Part shown: piece by piece, positions 33,571 through 44,856 of the stretch
Numbering within the stretch: position 1 is the stretch's first letter
Layout of the letters: every line of letters begins with the position of its first letter
DNA from: Phoronis australis
Lineage: Eukaryota; Phoronida; Phoronidae
Assembly: GCA_002633005.1 (NCBI GenBank)
Contig: NMRA01000842.1
Span: forward strand, 6,191-55,973
Length of the DNA stretch: 49,783 bases
Direction: 5' to 3'
Notes under the pieces: generated by a model
What the model was told of the DNA's origin: nothing
What the model saw: only the letters and a program-made list of their open reading frames with translations
Databases searched by the model: none
Position numbers and translations under genes: made by a program

Positions 33571-34203
33571 GTGTACTCAACAGAAATCGTCGGGGGGACT
33601 GTTGGAGTGAACCTCATGGCAGGTATAATGCAGTGCAGTCGCGTTGGTCATTACGCTAACTGCGGCATGTCGCAGAACATCCATGAATTCCGGTACCGTG
33701 TCTTTGATAGCAATAGGCAGTGTCCCCACGTGATCCATCGCCAGTCACAGCGAACCACGTCGACTCAGGCTGAATGTCAACTCGCGTCATTCCAGTTCAA
33801 GAGGTTGTCGTCTTTGAAGCTCAAAGCTAGAACCTACAGGAAATGTGACTTTCCAGGGGTTCACAAGGCTACAATTCAGGCCAGAACTCATTCACCCCAA
33901 TGTAAAATTCAAGGCTGTGATTTCCAGCGACAAATGGGAAACGCGACAGGAAATAAATTAAACATCCATTTCCCTTTATTATACAATTCTGCAATGGACG
34001 CCCCAGCCTTACTACAGTCAATCGCGAAGTGTACGTTTTCCGAGCTATTCGATATTGGCACCTTTCCTTATCTCCAGCCTTTCGGTGTCATCCCTCCTTC
34101 GCCACGTCGCTCGGCGGATATCTGGGACCTGTTTTTTTCAAGAGGCTACACATATAGGCTTGAACCTTTTGGCTTTCGACTAAAAACAATCTACAGATGT
34201 TAA
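33571..34203 (+). CDS. Uncharacterised open frame, up to 210 aa
   Basis: An open stretch of 633 bases with a possible ATG at 33616 (MAGIMQCSRVGHYANCGMSQ). The product is rich in Cys, His, Arg and Gln, with a C-terminal aromatic stretch (IWDLFFSRGYTYRLEPFGFR). No domain recognised, no transmembrane segment, no clear splice sites. The Kozak context is poor. Its length is unusual for this AT-rich background, so it may be a real exon or a recent element fragment. Confidence 0.3.
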   Translation: MYSTEIVGGTVGVNLMAGIMQCSRVGHYANCGMSQNIHEFRYRVFDSNRQCPHVIHRQSQRTTSTQAECQLASFQFKRLSSLKLKARTYRKCDFPGVHKATIQARTHSPQCKIQGCDFQRQMGNATGNKLNIHFPLLYNSAMDAPALLQSIAKCTFSELFDIGTFPYLQPFGVIPPSPRRSADIWDLFFSRGYTYRLEPFGFRLKTIYRC

Positions 34204-34278
34204 TAAAAACAACGATGGATTTAAACCGGGTTGACATGTTTCTGACAGAAGTTCACATATAAATATTCATTTAAAAAA

Positions 34279-34431
34279 GTCCAGTCAAGAGCCAGTCATC
34301 CGACGAAGACTTCACGGGTCGGATCGTTAGGTTTCACAGGCTATCAGTTCGAACCGGAGTACACTAATCAAGAAATACTAGAGAGGCGCCGGGAACATGC
34401 ACTGACAACGGAACGTGTGGATAGTTCTTTG
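34279..34431 (+). CDS. Possible exon with P2X7-intracellular-domain-like motif
   Basis: A 51-codon open stretch ending in a good donor (TTG|GTAAGC). It contains GFTGYQFEPEYTNQEILERR. A Y-x-F-E-P motif followed by acidic residues opens many invertebrate proteins carrying the P2X7-type intracellular domain. The expected Trp-Cys/Cys cluster that should follow is not readable in frame; the unspliced frame ends at 34513-34515, and a stretch EMPATDTEMFHVL in another frame resembles the next part only loosely. Could be a decayed gene or chance. Confidence 0.28.
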
Positions 34432-34515
34432 GTAAGCCGGAGCTTCAGAGAACCTTGTCGACGAAATGCCGGCCACAGACACGGAGATGTTTCACGTCCT
34501 CATACTTGCTATTAA

Positions 34516-36280
34516 CAGTGTACCTTTCATTCTTCACTACTGCAAGCCAGTTCTAAGCATTTCGGACTCTCGAGGAAGTCGAAAAAACGATATACTCGCT
34601 TTCTTCTTAGCTTCATAGTTAGGACAAGCGAGAACGATGCACCGCTATATTGCGGCATTAACTCTGCAGACGAACCACTGACGTCGCTGCGTCGTTTCTT
34701 ACTTTCCTCACAGGTTAACGCGACACCTTTCGGCAAGGTGAGGTCGACCGTATAAGAGGCGATGTGGCTAGATACCGATTAAGACGGTAAAAATTCCAAT
34801 ATGGATGTCTTTGCAGAGGCTTTGTTTCATGGATTAGGTGCAACGACAAGAGACTGTAACCTTAATCCTGCAGTCTATTTGCATCGCTCCAGCTCTGAGG
34901 TCGAAATTTTTGACTGACTTAAATACATGTACATAAGAAGGCTTTGACCGTCACGTGGTCCTGCCATCCTCTTGTAGTCTAAGTGATCCATTGGACTCAA
35001 CTCCATCGACCAAAAAAGCGTTTGACTTTACTGAAAGGAAACAAGTGCTTCTAAAGCTGTCTCGGTTTCTAGCATCTTGGCCCATTTGCATTTTTTGGAA
35101 ATTAGCTGTCTCATCCAAGTCCCCTTGGGTTTTTCTTCTAATAACAGAAGCTTAAACGTTTGTAACCCACGTTTCCGTCTCTTTTATTTTGTCCAACTTA
35201 TTGTCCCATATATAGATAAAACATAATGAATTATATTTTTTCACAAACTAACTCGGCTGGTCAGGGACATTGAATGAGTAACATTTCTTTACTTACCAAA
35301 GACTTTGTGATCGAAATTGGTGGGACGCAGCGTATTCGCTAAATTAATTTCAGTTTTTGCTCGATTCTTCAACTAAACACGAAAGTAGGTAAACACCAGA
35401 GTGTTAGCAGGAATGACATAATTTGCCTTTTTTGTGACTTAGGCAGAGATGAAAATGTGATACACTTTGTCTATCATTGTTCTGCGTTGAGATAGTTAAG
35501 GAGATTTAACTAACTACGCAGGTGCTGTTACACTCTCGCAGAGCTGAAGAAAATGTTCAGTATATCTTATAATGAAAAACGAATGATGTCTTAAAACGAC
35601 CGTCCTTACATGTATGTATTTATAAAGCAACGGCATTGAGAAAGGGAGTGTGCCGCGGAAAGATGGGTGTATGTACATGTTTTATCTCTTACGCGTTAAA
35701 TCCGTAGAGGAAAATACGGCCATATGTAATAATGTTTTCCGTATTCTCCTCCCGCACTACTTCAACAGTGACCTCTGACATGTAAAGTTCAAAGGTAGTT
35801 TAATGTCGACTCGACTTTGTTCACCGGATAAAATCATCAAACTTTCGGAAAATAGTTTAAAGTCATACAATTGTAGCAGTTTAAATAACACTCAACATAC
35901 TACCAGGTCTCAACCGTAACAACTGGAGCAGGACTGTTAATTATATGGCAGATTTCTCCCGGTTTTCATTTGCTAAATATGAAATCGTTAGTCTCCTGCA
36001 CAGACCCACAAGATTGGTTGGGTCCGTGACGTCATCTTGTGAGGCCCGGGAACCAGGTTAATGATATCGTCTGCAACTCAGGCACCGATTCCGGCCTCGG
36101 TAACTACAATATCAAATATTGTTGTTATTAAACTATTTTCAGAAGATGTTAAAAGTTCAATGCAAAGTTACACCGTTGTTTCCATCTGCTTTATGTTTTT
36201 TTCAAGTAATAAATCGTTACATTTAAAAGTGTGCGGAAACTGCAGTAAATAAACTAGTTAATAACCACCTCGATATATCA
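34516..36280. other. No supported gene
   Basis: A minus-strand frame at 34527-34736 has coding-like composition (basic, Ser-rich) but no recognised domain. The rest is AT-rich with short frames only. Confidence 0.4.
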
Positions 36281-36283
36281 CAG

Positions 36284-36652
36284 GTAAAGACTGAGCGGGC
36301 CCTTGGGATTGGTCGCAAGAATCCTAGCAAACCTCGACCAATCATCGTAAAGTTGACTTCGTTCAAGGACAAGTTGCAGATCTTAAAAGGCAAAAGATAA
36401 TTAAGGAGTGAAACTCAATACTCAGTGGCTGAAGACTTCAGCAAGAATGTTCGTATCGCTAGATCAAAGTTATAGCTGTTCTCAAGAGAAAATAATTTTA
36501 TAGAAGCCACAATAAAATTCGATAAGCTTTATCACAACAGGAAAATGTACCTGTATGACGATCATATAGACAAAGTTGTCGGCAACGAGGATAGATACAT
36601 GTACATCTTTAGAGATAGAACGGATACAAATGAAGAGGACGACAGTCAATAG
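36284..36652 (+). pseudogene. LINE ORF1 remnant (L1 ORF1p-like C-terminal part)
   Basis: Reads GRKNPSKPRPIIVKLTSFKD, stops at 36398, then continues in another frame with SVAEDFSKNVRIARSKL, an internal TAG, and an acidic tail ending EEDDSQ. The R-P-I-I-V-K-[FL]-x-[SF]-x-x-K core followed by EDFS-x-x-V-x-x-x-R-x-x-L is the RRM/C-terminal signature of L1 ORF1 proteins, which bind RNA as part of the retrotransposition complex. Confidence 0.7.
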
Positions 36653-36670
36653 CAAACAATGACAAGAGAA

Positions 36671-37400
36671 ATGAAAATAGGATCATGGAATATAGGGGGG
36701 ATAGAAAGTAAGCTACGACAAAATAAAGGAGAAATTTAAAAAATAATTAGAAACTACGACCTCATAGGATTCATTGAATCACACGCAAGAGCAGAGCATG
36801 AATTTGGCGATCTCTTAGAAAATTATTCCACGTTCACATCAGTACGAAACATACATAACGACAAAGTATCTGGTGGAGTGACAGTAATGGTAAGGAACAA
36901 TTTGGGAACCAAAATAACTCGCATCTGTGAGAATTTGGAAGACATAGTATATTTGCATCTCAAACATTTGTTTGCTGGCTCAGACAAGCCAGATGTAATA
37001 ATAGGTTTTATTTATTTCCCTCCCGAAGGGTCAGCATACTACAGCCACGACATTTCTGAATGCGGTGTTGATCGTCTCGAGGATGACTTTACCTGCTTAA
37101 AGAGTAATGGGAAATTTAACCAGTCACGGGTTATTTTGACAGGTGACTTTAGTTCAAGGACAGCTACACTCAGAGACTACATGTACATCCCAGAAGACGA
37201 TATCACGCATATCAGTGTCCTTGCCGATAGCGGCTGTTGTTATGTTCAAAATAATTTTGAAAAACCAAGAAACAACCAAGATGCGAAATCGAATTACTTT
37301 GGCAAAAAACTTGCCAAATTTTGTGCAGTATTTGGTACGCACATAGTTAACGGGAGATACCCCTCAGACAGAGAAGGAAACTACTCGTTCGTCTCCACTC
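36671..37400 (+). pseudogene. LINE ORF2 endonuclease domain (broken)
   Basis: Starts MKIGSWNIGGIESKL with the W-N of the EEP fold, meets an in-frame TAA at 36737, then stays open. Recognisable motifs: the catalytic-Glu block LIGFIESHARAEHEF, GFIYFPPEGSAYYSHD, ILTGDFSSRTA and NGRYPSDREGNYSFVS. In the GDFSSRT block a Ser replaces the Asn usually seen in G-D-F-N-A-R-T. The domain is abruptly joined to reverse-transcriptase sequence at about 37400. Confidence 0.85.
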
Positions 37401-37401
37401 G

Positions 37402-38520
37402 TTATTGTTTGCGGACGATTTGGTGCTTGTGGCGGACACAGTGCCTGGTCTTCAGAGGAAATTAAATGTATTGCACAACTACTGTGTGGATTGGAGACTT
37501 TGTGTTAATCTTGATAATACAATTAGCGTTATTTTCAAGCGAGTTGGGACTTTGTCGTCAGAGTAAAAGTGATTTTACAATAAGAAATTGGTAGAAACGA
37601 AATCTTATTACAAGTATCTTGGTGTGACATTTTCTTGCAGATTAAAATGGAATGAAACTTGTAGAATATCAGCTTTATAAGCTAGAAAAGCAATGAACAT
37701 GTTAAAAGCATGTTTAACCAAAGTGAAGTGTAGATCCCCGCATGTACATGTATGTTATAAATTGTTTGATAGTATGGTAGTTCCTATATTGTTATATGGT
37801 GCTGAGATATGGGGTACAGTATATTCGAAAGACATAGAAAGTGTTCACAATGATTTCTGTAAATGGGTTGCTGGTGTCTCACAGAAAACAAGTAACGTTA
37901 TGGCCAGAGGAGAATGCGGCAGGCATTTATTATCTGTGAAATACTTGTGCAGACCAATAATCTACTGGACCAAAATTCTACAGATGAATAACCCCAGATA
38001 CCCAAAGAAAAGTTACAGGATGCTGCGGGAAGACTGTGAAAGGGAAGAGCAAATTGGGCCAGTGCAGTTAAAGATATTTTATTCAGATACGGGTTTGGGG
38101 AGGTATGGATAAGTGTACCGGGTAACATTGATTTATTTATATCAGAATTTAAGCAAAGATTGTTGGATTGTGGCGCCCAAGAATGGAGGACATCAGTGCA
38201 GAGCTCTAGCAAGTGCTCATTTTACTCTATTATCAAAACAGATTTATCTTGTGAAGAATATCTTTACAGTCTACCACCAACTCTACGTAGAATTTTAGCC
38301 AAATTCAGGTGTCCTGGACACCAACTGAAAATAGAAACTGGTAGGCACCATGACATTCCAAAGGAAGATAGACTTTGCGAAATTTGCAACCGACGAAATA
38401 CACTTATTACTTACCTGTCCCGTACTTAACGACATTAGAATGAATTTTTTACCAGAAATATCCCGACACCATACTGACATCGAAAACGTCAAATAATTAT
38501 TCAAAACAAACTCTGGAAAT
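37402..38520 (+). pseudogene. LINE reverse transcriptase end and C-terminal zinc-knuckle region (broken)
   Basis: Begins at LLFADDLVLVADT, the catalytic F-A-D-D box, without the preceding fingers and palm. Stops follow near 37563; then YYKYLGVTFSCRLKWNET (thumb), and an open run 37693-38112 with ILLYGAEIWGTVYSKDIES and a GECGRHLLSVKY block. The C-terminus carries CEIC (38376-38387) and, after a frameshift near 38398, HLLLTC (38401-38418), a C-x2-C...H-x4-C knuckle. Confidence 0.88.
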
Positions 38521-38859
38521 CTTTTGAAAAGACTATCCTTATATGGTATTAGACAGGAAACTCTAACATTGTAACGTGTAAATATGTATATATGTATTGA
38601 ATACCCGGACATGAAATTTCCACCTGTACCAAATGTTGCAATGTAATATGTACAAATGAGCTTAGCTCCAAGTGCAATAAACAACCTCTCTCTCTTTCTC
38701 TCTCTAAAAGTGTATCTTTTACTAGAGGAAACTCGTAATCTAACGCGCAAGTACATACATATAGGATGGGATTGAACAGTCTGAGTGAAGTATTTAAAAA
38801 ATCTGCGGAAAATGAAAGAAACATAGGAATTGGAATCGTATGGGATAAATACAAAACCT

Positions 38860-38937
38860 ACATGAAGTAATATCCCACTCGACATTATTCCGCGTATCGA
38901 CCTCGACCTTTTAGCCTCCTGGGATATTACTTCATGT
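38860..38937. repeat. 18-bp perfect inverted repeat, 42-base loop
   Basis: ACATGAAGTAATATCCCA at 38860-38877 and its exact reverse complement at 38920-38937. Pairing stops sharply at both ends. It lies about 160 bases downstream of the LINE tail. Confidence 0.95.
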
Positions 38938-41142
38938 GCGCCACTCTCGGCACGTTTTGTGTATATACATGTAAGCTTCCCTTATTTTGTACAGTAAAAC
39001 GATTGATTGGTAATTAATTTTAAAACCCCACATTTTTGCATACTTGTCTAAAATAGTGTAGGTATACATGTACGTAGGCTTCGGGAACCAGCTAGGTTTG
39101 ATTGGGCTTTCGAATGTGTTGTGAATAGAAAAATCCACTAGTTAATTAGTAGATTCGTCTTACTTCAAATCTACCGCTCCCTCTACCATGGTTGGGAATT
39201 GCAACTGCTGAATCTGCTTTAAGCTCAGGTAGACGTCAAAAAATTCAAAATTACCAAAAATCTGATTGGATGGCAACATGTTTGCGGAATCAACAACCGA
39301 TAAGTCACGCGCCTTCGAAATCTGTAGTGTTGGCTCGTGTTGAGTATCGACAGGAAAGATCTACTAGTGTACTTGGCTTCATTTTCAGCAGACGAGAAAG
39401 GGCCAAAATTCTGGGACAGGATAACGTTTGTTTGATGATGTGTAGCGTTTTTGAGATGAAATAGCTCGCAGGTTTTGATCCAGTTTGTACATTTTCTACT
39501 TGATGTAAAAAAGGTAGCAATTCCAGCGATGTGTGCAAAGCAAGACCAATCCAGTGTACAGTGCCTAAAGAAGCCATGATCAACTTCTTCAAGAGTATTC
39601 TAGCGAGAGCAAACATTTTACCAATCATAGAACTGCTCAGTTTATCTAAGTAGTGAGGACGATCAATGGAATTCGGTTAAGGTCACTTGAGAATTATGCT
39701 CTTACAGATGACGTCATTGCATCCAGTTTGATGGTGTGTACAAGAGACAGCTACCAAATTTACACAAGGAAAAACCCCAGTCCTCCTCCATCAGCAGCTA
39801 TCAAAATCAAGGCTTACTTGCAATCATATAAAATCAAAAAAAAATCAATATTGACTTTCACGCTCTGTCTTTACGCTTTTACAGGCAGAAGTGACGAAGA
39901 CGTCGTTGAAGGTTTGGACCAGCATTAAAAGATGAAAAGACAAGCCATGGAACCCACGTGATTTACATGTATTTATTTAAATATATATCTCCAAGTATAC
40001 GAAGTAAAACCCGCGATACACGTTATAGAAGGGCAAGTAAACCATAATCCCAAACTTGGTAGTCTATTTTTGAAAAAGTACACCAGTAACAGTACATTTA
40101 CAATGAATCAAACCAGAAATTTTACCCCAGTTTATACCTGAAACCAAGTCAAGACCATTTCGATCGCAACGTTTGTGTACAATACTACGTTAGAGAAATT
40201 ACTAAGCGCATTGTTATAATGTATATGTTAATGCTACACTGCCAAAATTGTCTTTACGATCCCCGTCTAGTAATACCACCGTGAAACAACAGGCTATACT
40301 ATATATTTTTTATGCTAAGCTATTCGACTTCAGATTGCATCGTTTTTATCTTTTGACTCCAAAATCTTAACAGCGCCAGCCCTGCTCCATGCAGCGTTAC
40401 AACAATTGAAACAGAGACTGTTTTGTGGAATTATCCTCCGGGACAAACTCTTCCAGAACAGACCACTTGACCGATGGTCACATCTATTAAAACCTATCTT
40501 GAACGGTAACACCTGAAAAATTTGGATTCTACTGTATATTAAGAGCATCACTCTGAACCCACTCGTGCCATAATTTGTCAAATGTAACGAACGTATTGGT
40601 TTTATTTGTCTATGCCATCGCGAGAATTACCGCTGCCTACATGTATGACACCCAAACGCAATGGTGTTTTATTCAGACCTCTATTAAATACAACTGTTGT
40701 CGGCCTTTTGTTGTTTGTGCAGGGATCTCGCGGCGACGCAACATGACGCGAAAATGCGACATCAGCTATCATTTAAGCTTTGCTAGGACTACCTGGTTAG
40801 CCTAATACATCTAAAATAACAAAATTCCTTTGAAATTAGGCTTTTTTAAAGTATAATATATAGTGTGTTTTGGATGTTAGATTTTAGACGTAACCACCAA
40901 GGCAAATGTAAGCGGTGACTTGAAACCTGTATGTAGGACCAGTCGGTTTATGAAGCAACTGTCTTCTGATGTGGTCACGCTACTATTTGCTGACTGTTTG
41001 TTTTCAAAATTGTACACACTGCTTTACTTTCAAACAGCGTTTCTTTGAGATAATTATTTTCTAAATAAACCGTTTACAAATTGTGTGTATTCTGAAATTT
41101 CCCTCAACTAATGTACATCTATATCTTGTTATTAACACACGC
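38938..41142. other. No supported gene between LINE and TLDc gene
   Basis: Only short frames (39192-39464, 39653-39928, minus 39305-39628) without domains. No AATAAA on the minus strand was found just beyond the TLDc stop. Confidence 0.45.
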
Positions 41143-41621
41143 TTATTTAACTTGGTAGGCTTCAATGATGTCCCAGTTTCCACTGCAGCCAAGGTTTTCA
41201 TATCCAAGTCCGTACAGAACTCCAGCAACGCATTCTTTGTTGCCATTGAAGTCGAGCTGGCTCGTAAAAGATGGGAGCGCCCCATTCACAATATTTTTAT
41301 CCGATGGTGTGCCGCCGAACATGAATTGGGAAGCTGTGCAATTTCCATTTCCAGTGCAATTGATTTTGAATATGAACGCATTTTCGTCGTATTTCCTAAG
41401 CACTGAAGACAACCACGAAAGCGTGGTGTAGCCACCGTAATATACGCCAGTGTTCGAATCCTTTCCGAGCACTATAGTAGGAGGTTGGACCTCTGCCGCC
41501 ATTAGAAACGCATTCTTGTTCAACCCGTCCTCAGTTGATCGATAAATTCTCTTAAAGGTTACGTCAGGTAACCACTGGGCAATCCAATTCAAAGATTCTT
41601 CTGTGATCAAACTCGGCTCAG
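41143..41621 (-). CDS. TLDc-domain terminal exon of secreted TSP1-TLDc protein
   Basis: Minus-strand exon with acceptor CTACAATATTTCAG, entered in phase 1, 158 codons then TAA. Sequence landmarks: SLNWIAQWLPDVTFKRIYRS, EDGLNKNAFLMAAEVQPPTI, GVYYGGYTTLSWLSSVLRKY, DENAFIFKI and a C-terminal WDIIEAYQVK. This is the TLDc pattern (W-L, Y-R-x-x-x-D-G, G-G-Y-T-x-x-S-W, A-F-I-F, terminal I-E-x-Y/F). Two N-C-T sequons and four Cys residues suggest it is extracellular here. TLDc proteins such as OXR1 and NCOA7 are normally intracellular and bind the V-ATPase; the role in this context is unknown. Confidence 0.8.
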
Positions 41622-44600
41622 CTGAAATATTGTAGCACAACCTGTTCAAGCAACGCGAAGCATTAATAAGAGTCTACAGTGCACCGCAAACGGTTTGATT
41701 CCAGAAGAGTTATCAAAGTCATGACAGGCACAATCACACAATAATTTGACCACAGGTACATGTACGTGTACAGTAGTACATGTAGCTGCAACAATCAGAA
41801 ATGATAATTCATACCTCATCCTTTAAAGCAACATCAAATCAAAAGAATTTTATGAATGACCAGTTTTCCACCTTAACTTTTCAATTACAGAGAGATAAAA
41901 ATGTCATAAAGAAACTGCTTTACGCATCCAAAATGGCAGATGTAGCTAAATTATTTTCACATAGAACAGGCGTGAGATTTAGCCTCTACAAAATGACGAA
42001 GGGGAGCACAGCACGTGCTGGAACCATGAATAATTTAATTTCGGAAGCCAATTTGATAGCAAAAACACCCGTTTTAGTCCACGATAGTTTGGCCTATTTC
42101 AACCAGTGTGTTATTGCCTTGAAGTCATCGTTAATGCAGTAATTGCCCTGCTCCACACAAAAGTAGCAAAACACATGTTTCTGATGCCGACAAGTTCTTT
42201 CTACCACCTTTATTACGAATTACAATTTCGTGGACATCTTGGCGGGAGGAAATATAAGCACGCCTTTGCATTTTGTATTTTCCAGAAGGTTGACAGATTT
42301 TGACAATTTAGCAACGGAGTATCGCCCTTGAGAAGAGCGAGTTAATACATGTACATGTAGTTTAAAAAAGTGGAGGCATAGTAGCGTGTTTTATACAGCT
42401 TAAAAGCTGAAAGAAATAGCATTGTTCAAATGATGTCAAACCTGTCTGAAATAGTTGTGATAACTACACATCAAGCCGTGACGAGTATACTTCAAAATGG
42501 GATGCCTAGCTATGGAAATTGAAAGAAATTTTGCACTCTCATATGACATGATCATTTTGCTCAAACCTGGATTAGGTCGATAGTTTAAAGGGGCAGTAGT
42601 CCAAAAAATCTGACCGTTGGCCTTTCGGACTACAAATGCATGCACTAGTTCTCTTTCTATTAAAATTGCTTTTTGGTCAATGTTCGTCAGTTTGAAGTAC
42701 ATATAAATAAAGACAAAGATTGGAATTCTATTATTAATGGACGTGAAGTCACGAGTCTCATGAGGCGCCATTCTTTGTGTTGCAGCTCCCAGATAAGGGA
42801 ATTTGGTTTATTAACCCTTTTGATACATTGCATTAAAAGTTCATATTAAACATAGCTGGCTTCGCCGTTGGCCGTTTTTGTTCCATACAATCCACTTTCA
42901 GAGAAAGCTTGTTCAAATCACTATTTTCTATTACTGTGTTTTTCTAAGAATGTTGGGGCCCGTTCTACATCAAATCGTTGCGTGTTTTGAATGTCCGTTA
43001 CCAGGTGACCCGGTGACCGCAGCCAACTAGTCGTTAGTTCTTGAAAAATGTCCGCCTCCAGAGTTCAACTTAACGCAATTGCATATCATCGTCAAACGAT
43101 CCCCAGTTCTTTGAAAATGAATGTTTTCAACAAGAGACAAAACTCATTACACTGTGGGTATCCTAACGTTTAGATGTAAGTCGCGAGTAAAATATTGCTC
43201 TCTGAATTCAGTTCTTCGTGGCAAACTAATGATGGATATAGTTATATTTACAAACAACACAGTGCTTTCCGATAGTTCAGAAATAATCAACATTTGAAGT
43301 TGGCGCACGTCTAAACAAGATTTTAAATCTCAACCTCCTCGTTTCCAAAAAGTAGGTCTTCTCTGCATCCACAGCTGTCAAGACGTTTCTCACAATATCG
43401 TTAAGGCTGAACGTAGGAACCCCTTTAAAATTCTTTTGGAACGACACTCGCTGTCCACTATGGAAACCCCGATGAAAACATCGAACCATAAATGAGATGA
43501 TTATAAAACCTTTGAGAACCATGATGAATTAAAACTTTGCTAAACATGTATTATGCCCTCGTTCATATAATAATAACGAAAACGAAAACGAGTATTAGTA
43601 GTAATAGTAGTAATAGTAGTGTAAAACAAATAATAATTATAATAGGTAGCCAAATTCATATCGTGTCAGCCCCGACGGCTTTGGAATTCCTCTAGGAGAG
43701 GTATACAAAAGTGCCGCCTGAAAGGGTGCTTTTCACAGACAAAATACTCTCCAAAATGGTGTCATTTTTTTCGAACTATGCGAAAATTTGTAAACAAATT
43801 AGTCTCTAAATGGGTCACTTTTTGTCCGAGCCCACCCTCTAAACGGTTACAGAAGGTATTCATTTTTTCAGGCGGCAACCGTCGCCCAAAAAAGACAACA
43901 GTACTCCCCAGCCGTGTCAGATACCACTTGTTCGTGATTTTGATAATTTTCTTTGCAATATGACTTTGGTTTCGTAAAATGTAACAATGGTACATTTCTC
44001 GCCAGTACATTTTAGGAGAGGCTTGTGAACGTAAAATGTAACAACGACATAAAATGTAACAGCTGTTACATTTTACGAAATTGTTACATTTTACGGCTTA
44101 TCAGCGCAGAGACCCTATATTCGGTTATAGAGATGCAGTTGGACCTCGAAATTGGGGACCATTTTATACCTTGCAATTCTATGGTTTCAAAGTTTGTTCT
44201 AGGTTGTCAGTATCTGGGTAAACAAAATACACCTGAGCTAGTTTCAGAGTCCGTCATTATTAATACGTTGGTAATATTGTCTAAAATCATAGTTCTTAGA
44301 TTAGATCACCGCACTGTTGATTTCAAGTTTGAAAGAATGTTGGCTTTTGCTGTGGCTCAGGAACTCATATGTAGGCACCGAACGAACTGGTGAACTGTTG
44401 AAATTGTTTTTTTTATTTAAGTAGACAAGCTTTTGTATTGTATAAGTTGACTTGCTGGGTTGCGTATTGTTTAGTTCAAACGTTGAACCAATATGAACGC
44501 GATGTCGTCGTTGCTATCAATCATAACTGCAACCTGGCCCAGTGGTTTGTTTCATGAAATTCTGAAATTTAGCATTACCGTGCACACAACAATATTTCTG

Positions 44601-44856
44601 AAAAATCAGTAAATTTCACCTGAACAAAAATTTAAACACTTATATGCACGTGACTGATAGTTGCTGAGATAGTTTCATCTCTAAATTATTTCGCGTGCAA
44701 GATGCGCTCATAATTACCATATTTCACCATTGTGTGGGATCGTGAGACCAAATTTCTGTCTGAAGTCATAAGCCACTTTCATGCAACCAACCCGTGGTCA
44801 AAAGTCTTCCATTCTCGTCATTTCTCGCACAGGCGTTAAGTTTTCATTAGGCTTAC
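41622..44856 (-). other. Intron between TSP1 and TLDc exons
   Basis: Donor GTAAGC on the minus strand at 44856 and acceptor TTTCAG at 41622, both phase 1. It contains the CGTAAAATGTAACA palindrome cluster (43973-44095) and a GTA/GTAATA-type simple stretch near 43590-43620. Minus frames 42436-42771 and 43277-43522 have no recognised domain; the latter begins with a hydrophobic MVLKGFIIISFMV but its donor leaves two bases, which does not fit the TLDc exon. A plus frame at 41801-42142 is unexplained. Confidence 0.5.
43973..44095. repeat. Palindromic cluster of CGTAAAATGTAACA
   Basis: The 14-mer occurs at 43973-43986 and 44030-44043; a 12-base version (TAAAATGTAACA) is at 44050-44061; the reverse complement is at 44064-44077 and 44082-44095. 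Copies 3 and 4 form the perfect 26-base palindrome TAAAATGTAACAG/CTGTTACATTTTA centred at about 44062. Confidence 0.95.

Larger units (their letters stand above)
36281..38698 (+). mobile_element. Degenerate non-LTR retrotransposon (LINE), plus strand
   Basis: A 5'-truncated element: C-terminal part of an L1-ORF1p-like ORF1, then ORF2 with an apurinic-type endonuclease, a fused remnant of reverse transcriptase and a zinc-knuckle C-terminus, then AATAAA (38676-38681) and a CT-rich simple tail to about 38698. The L-L-Y-G-A-E-I-W-G block and the C-terminal R-H-x-x-I-P-K-E-D-R-L-C-E-I-C pattern are typical of CR1/L2/Jockey-type LINEs of marine invertebrates. Stops, frameshifts and a large internal deletion make it inactive. 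Target-site duplications were not identified. Confidence 0.88.

Noticed and set aside
43277-43522. Minus-strand frame with hydrophobic N-terminus as first exon of the TLDc gene
   Set aside because: Its only donor-like site leaves two bases, incompatible with the TLDc exon, and the in-phase TSP1 exon lies upstream of it.
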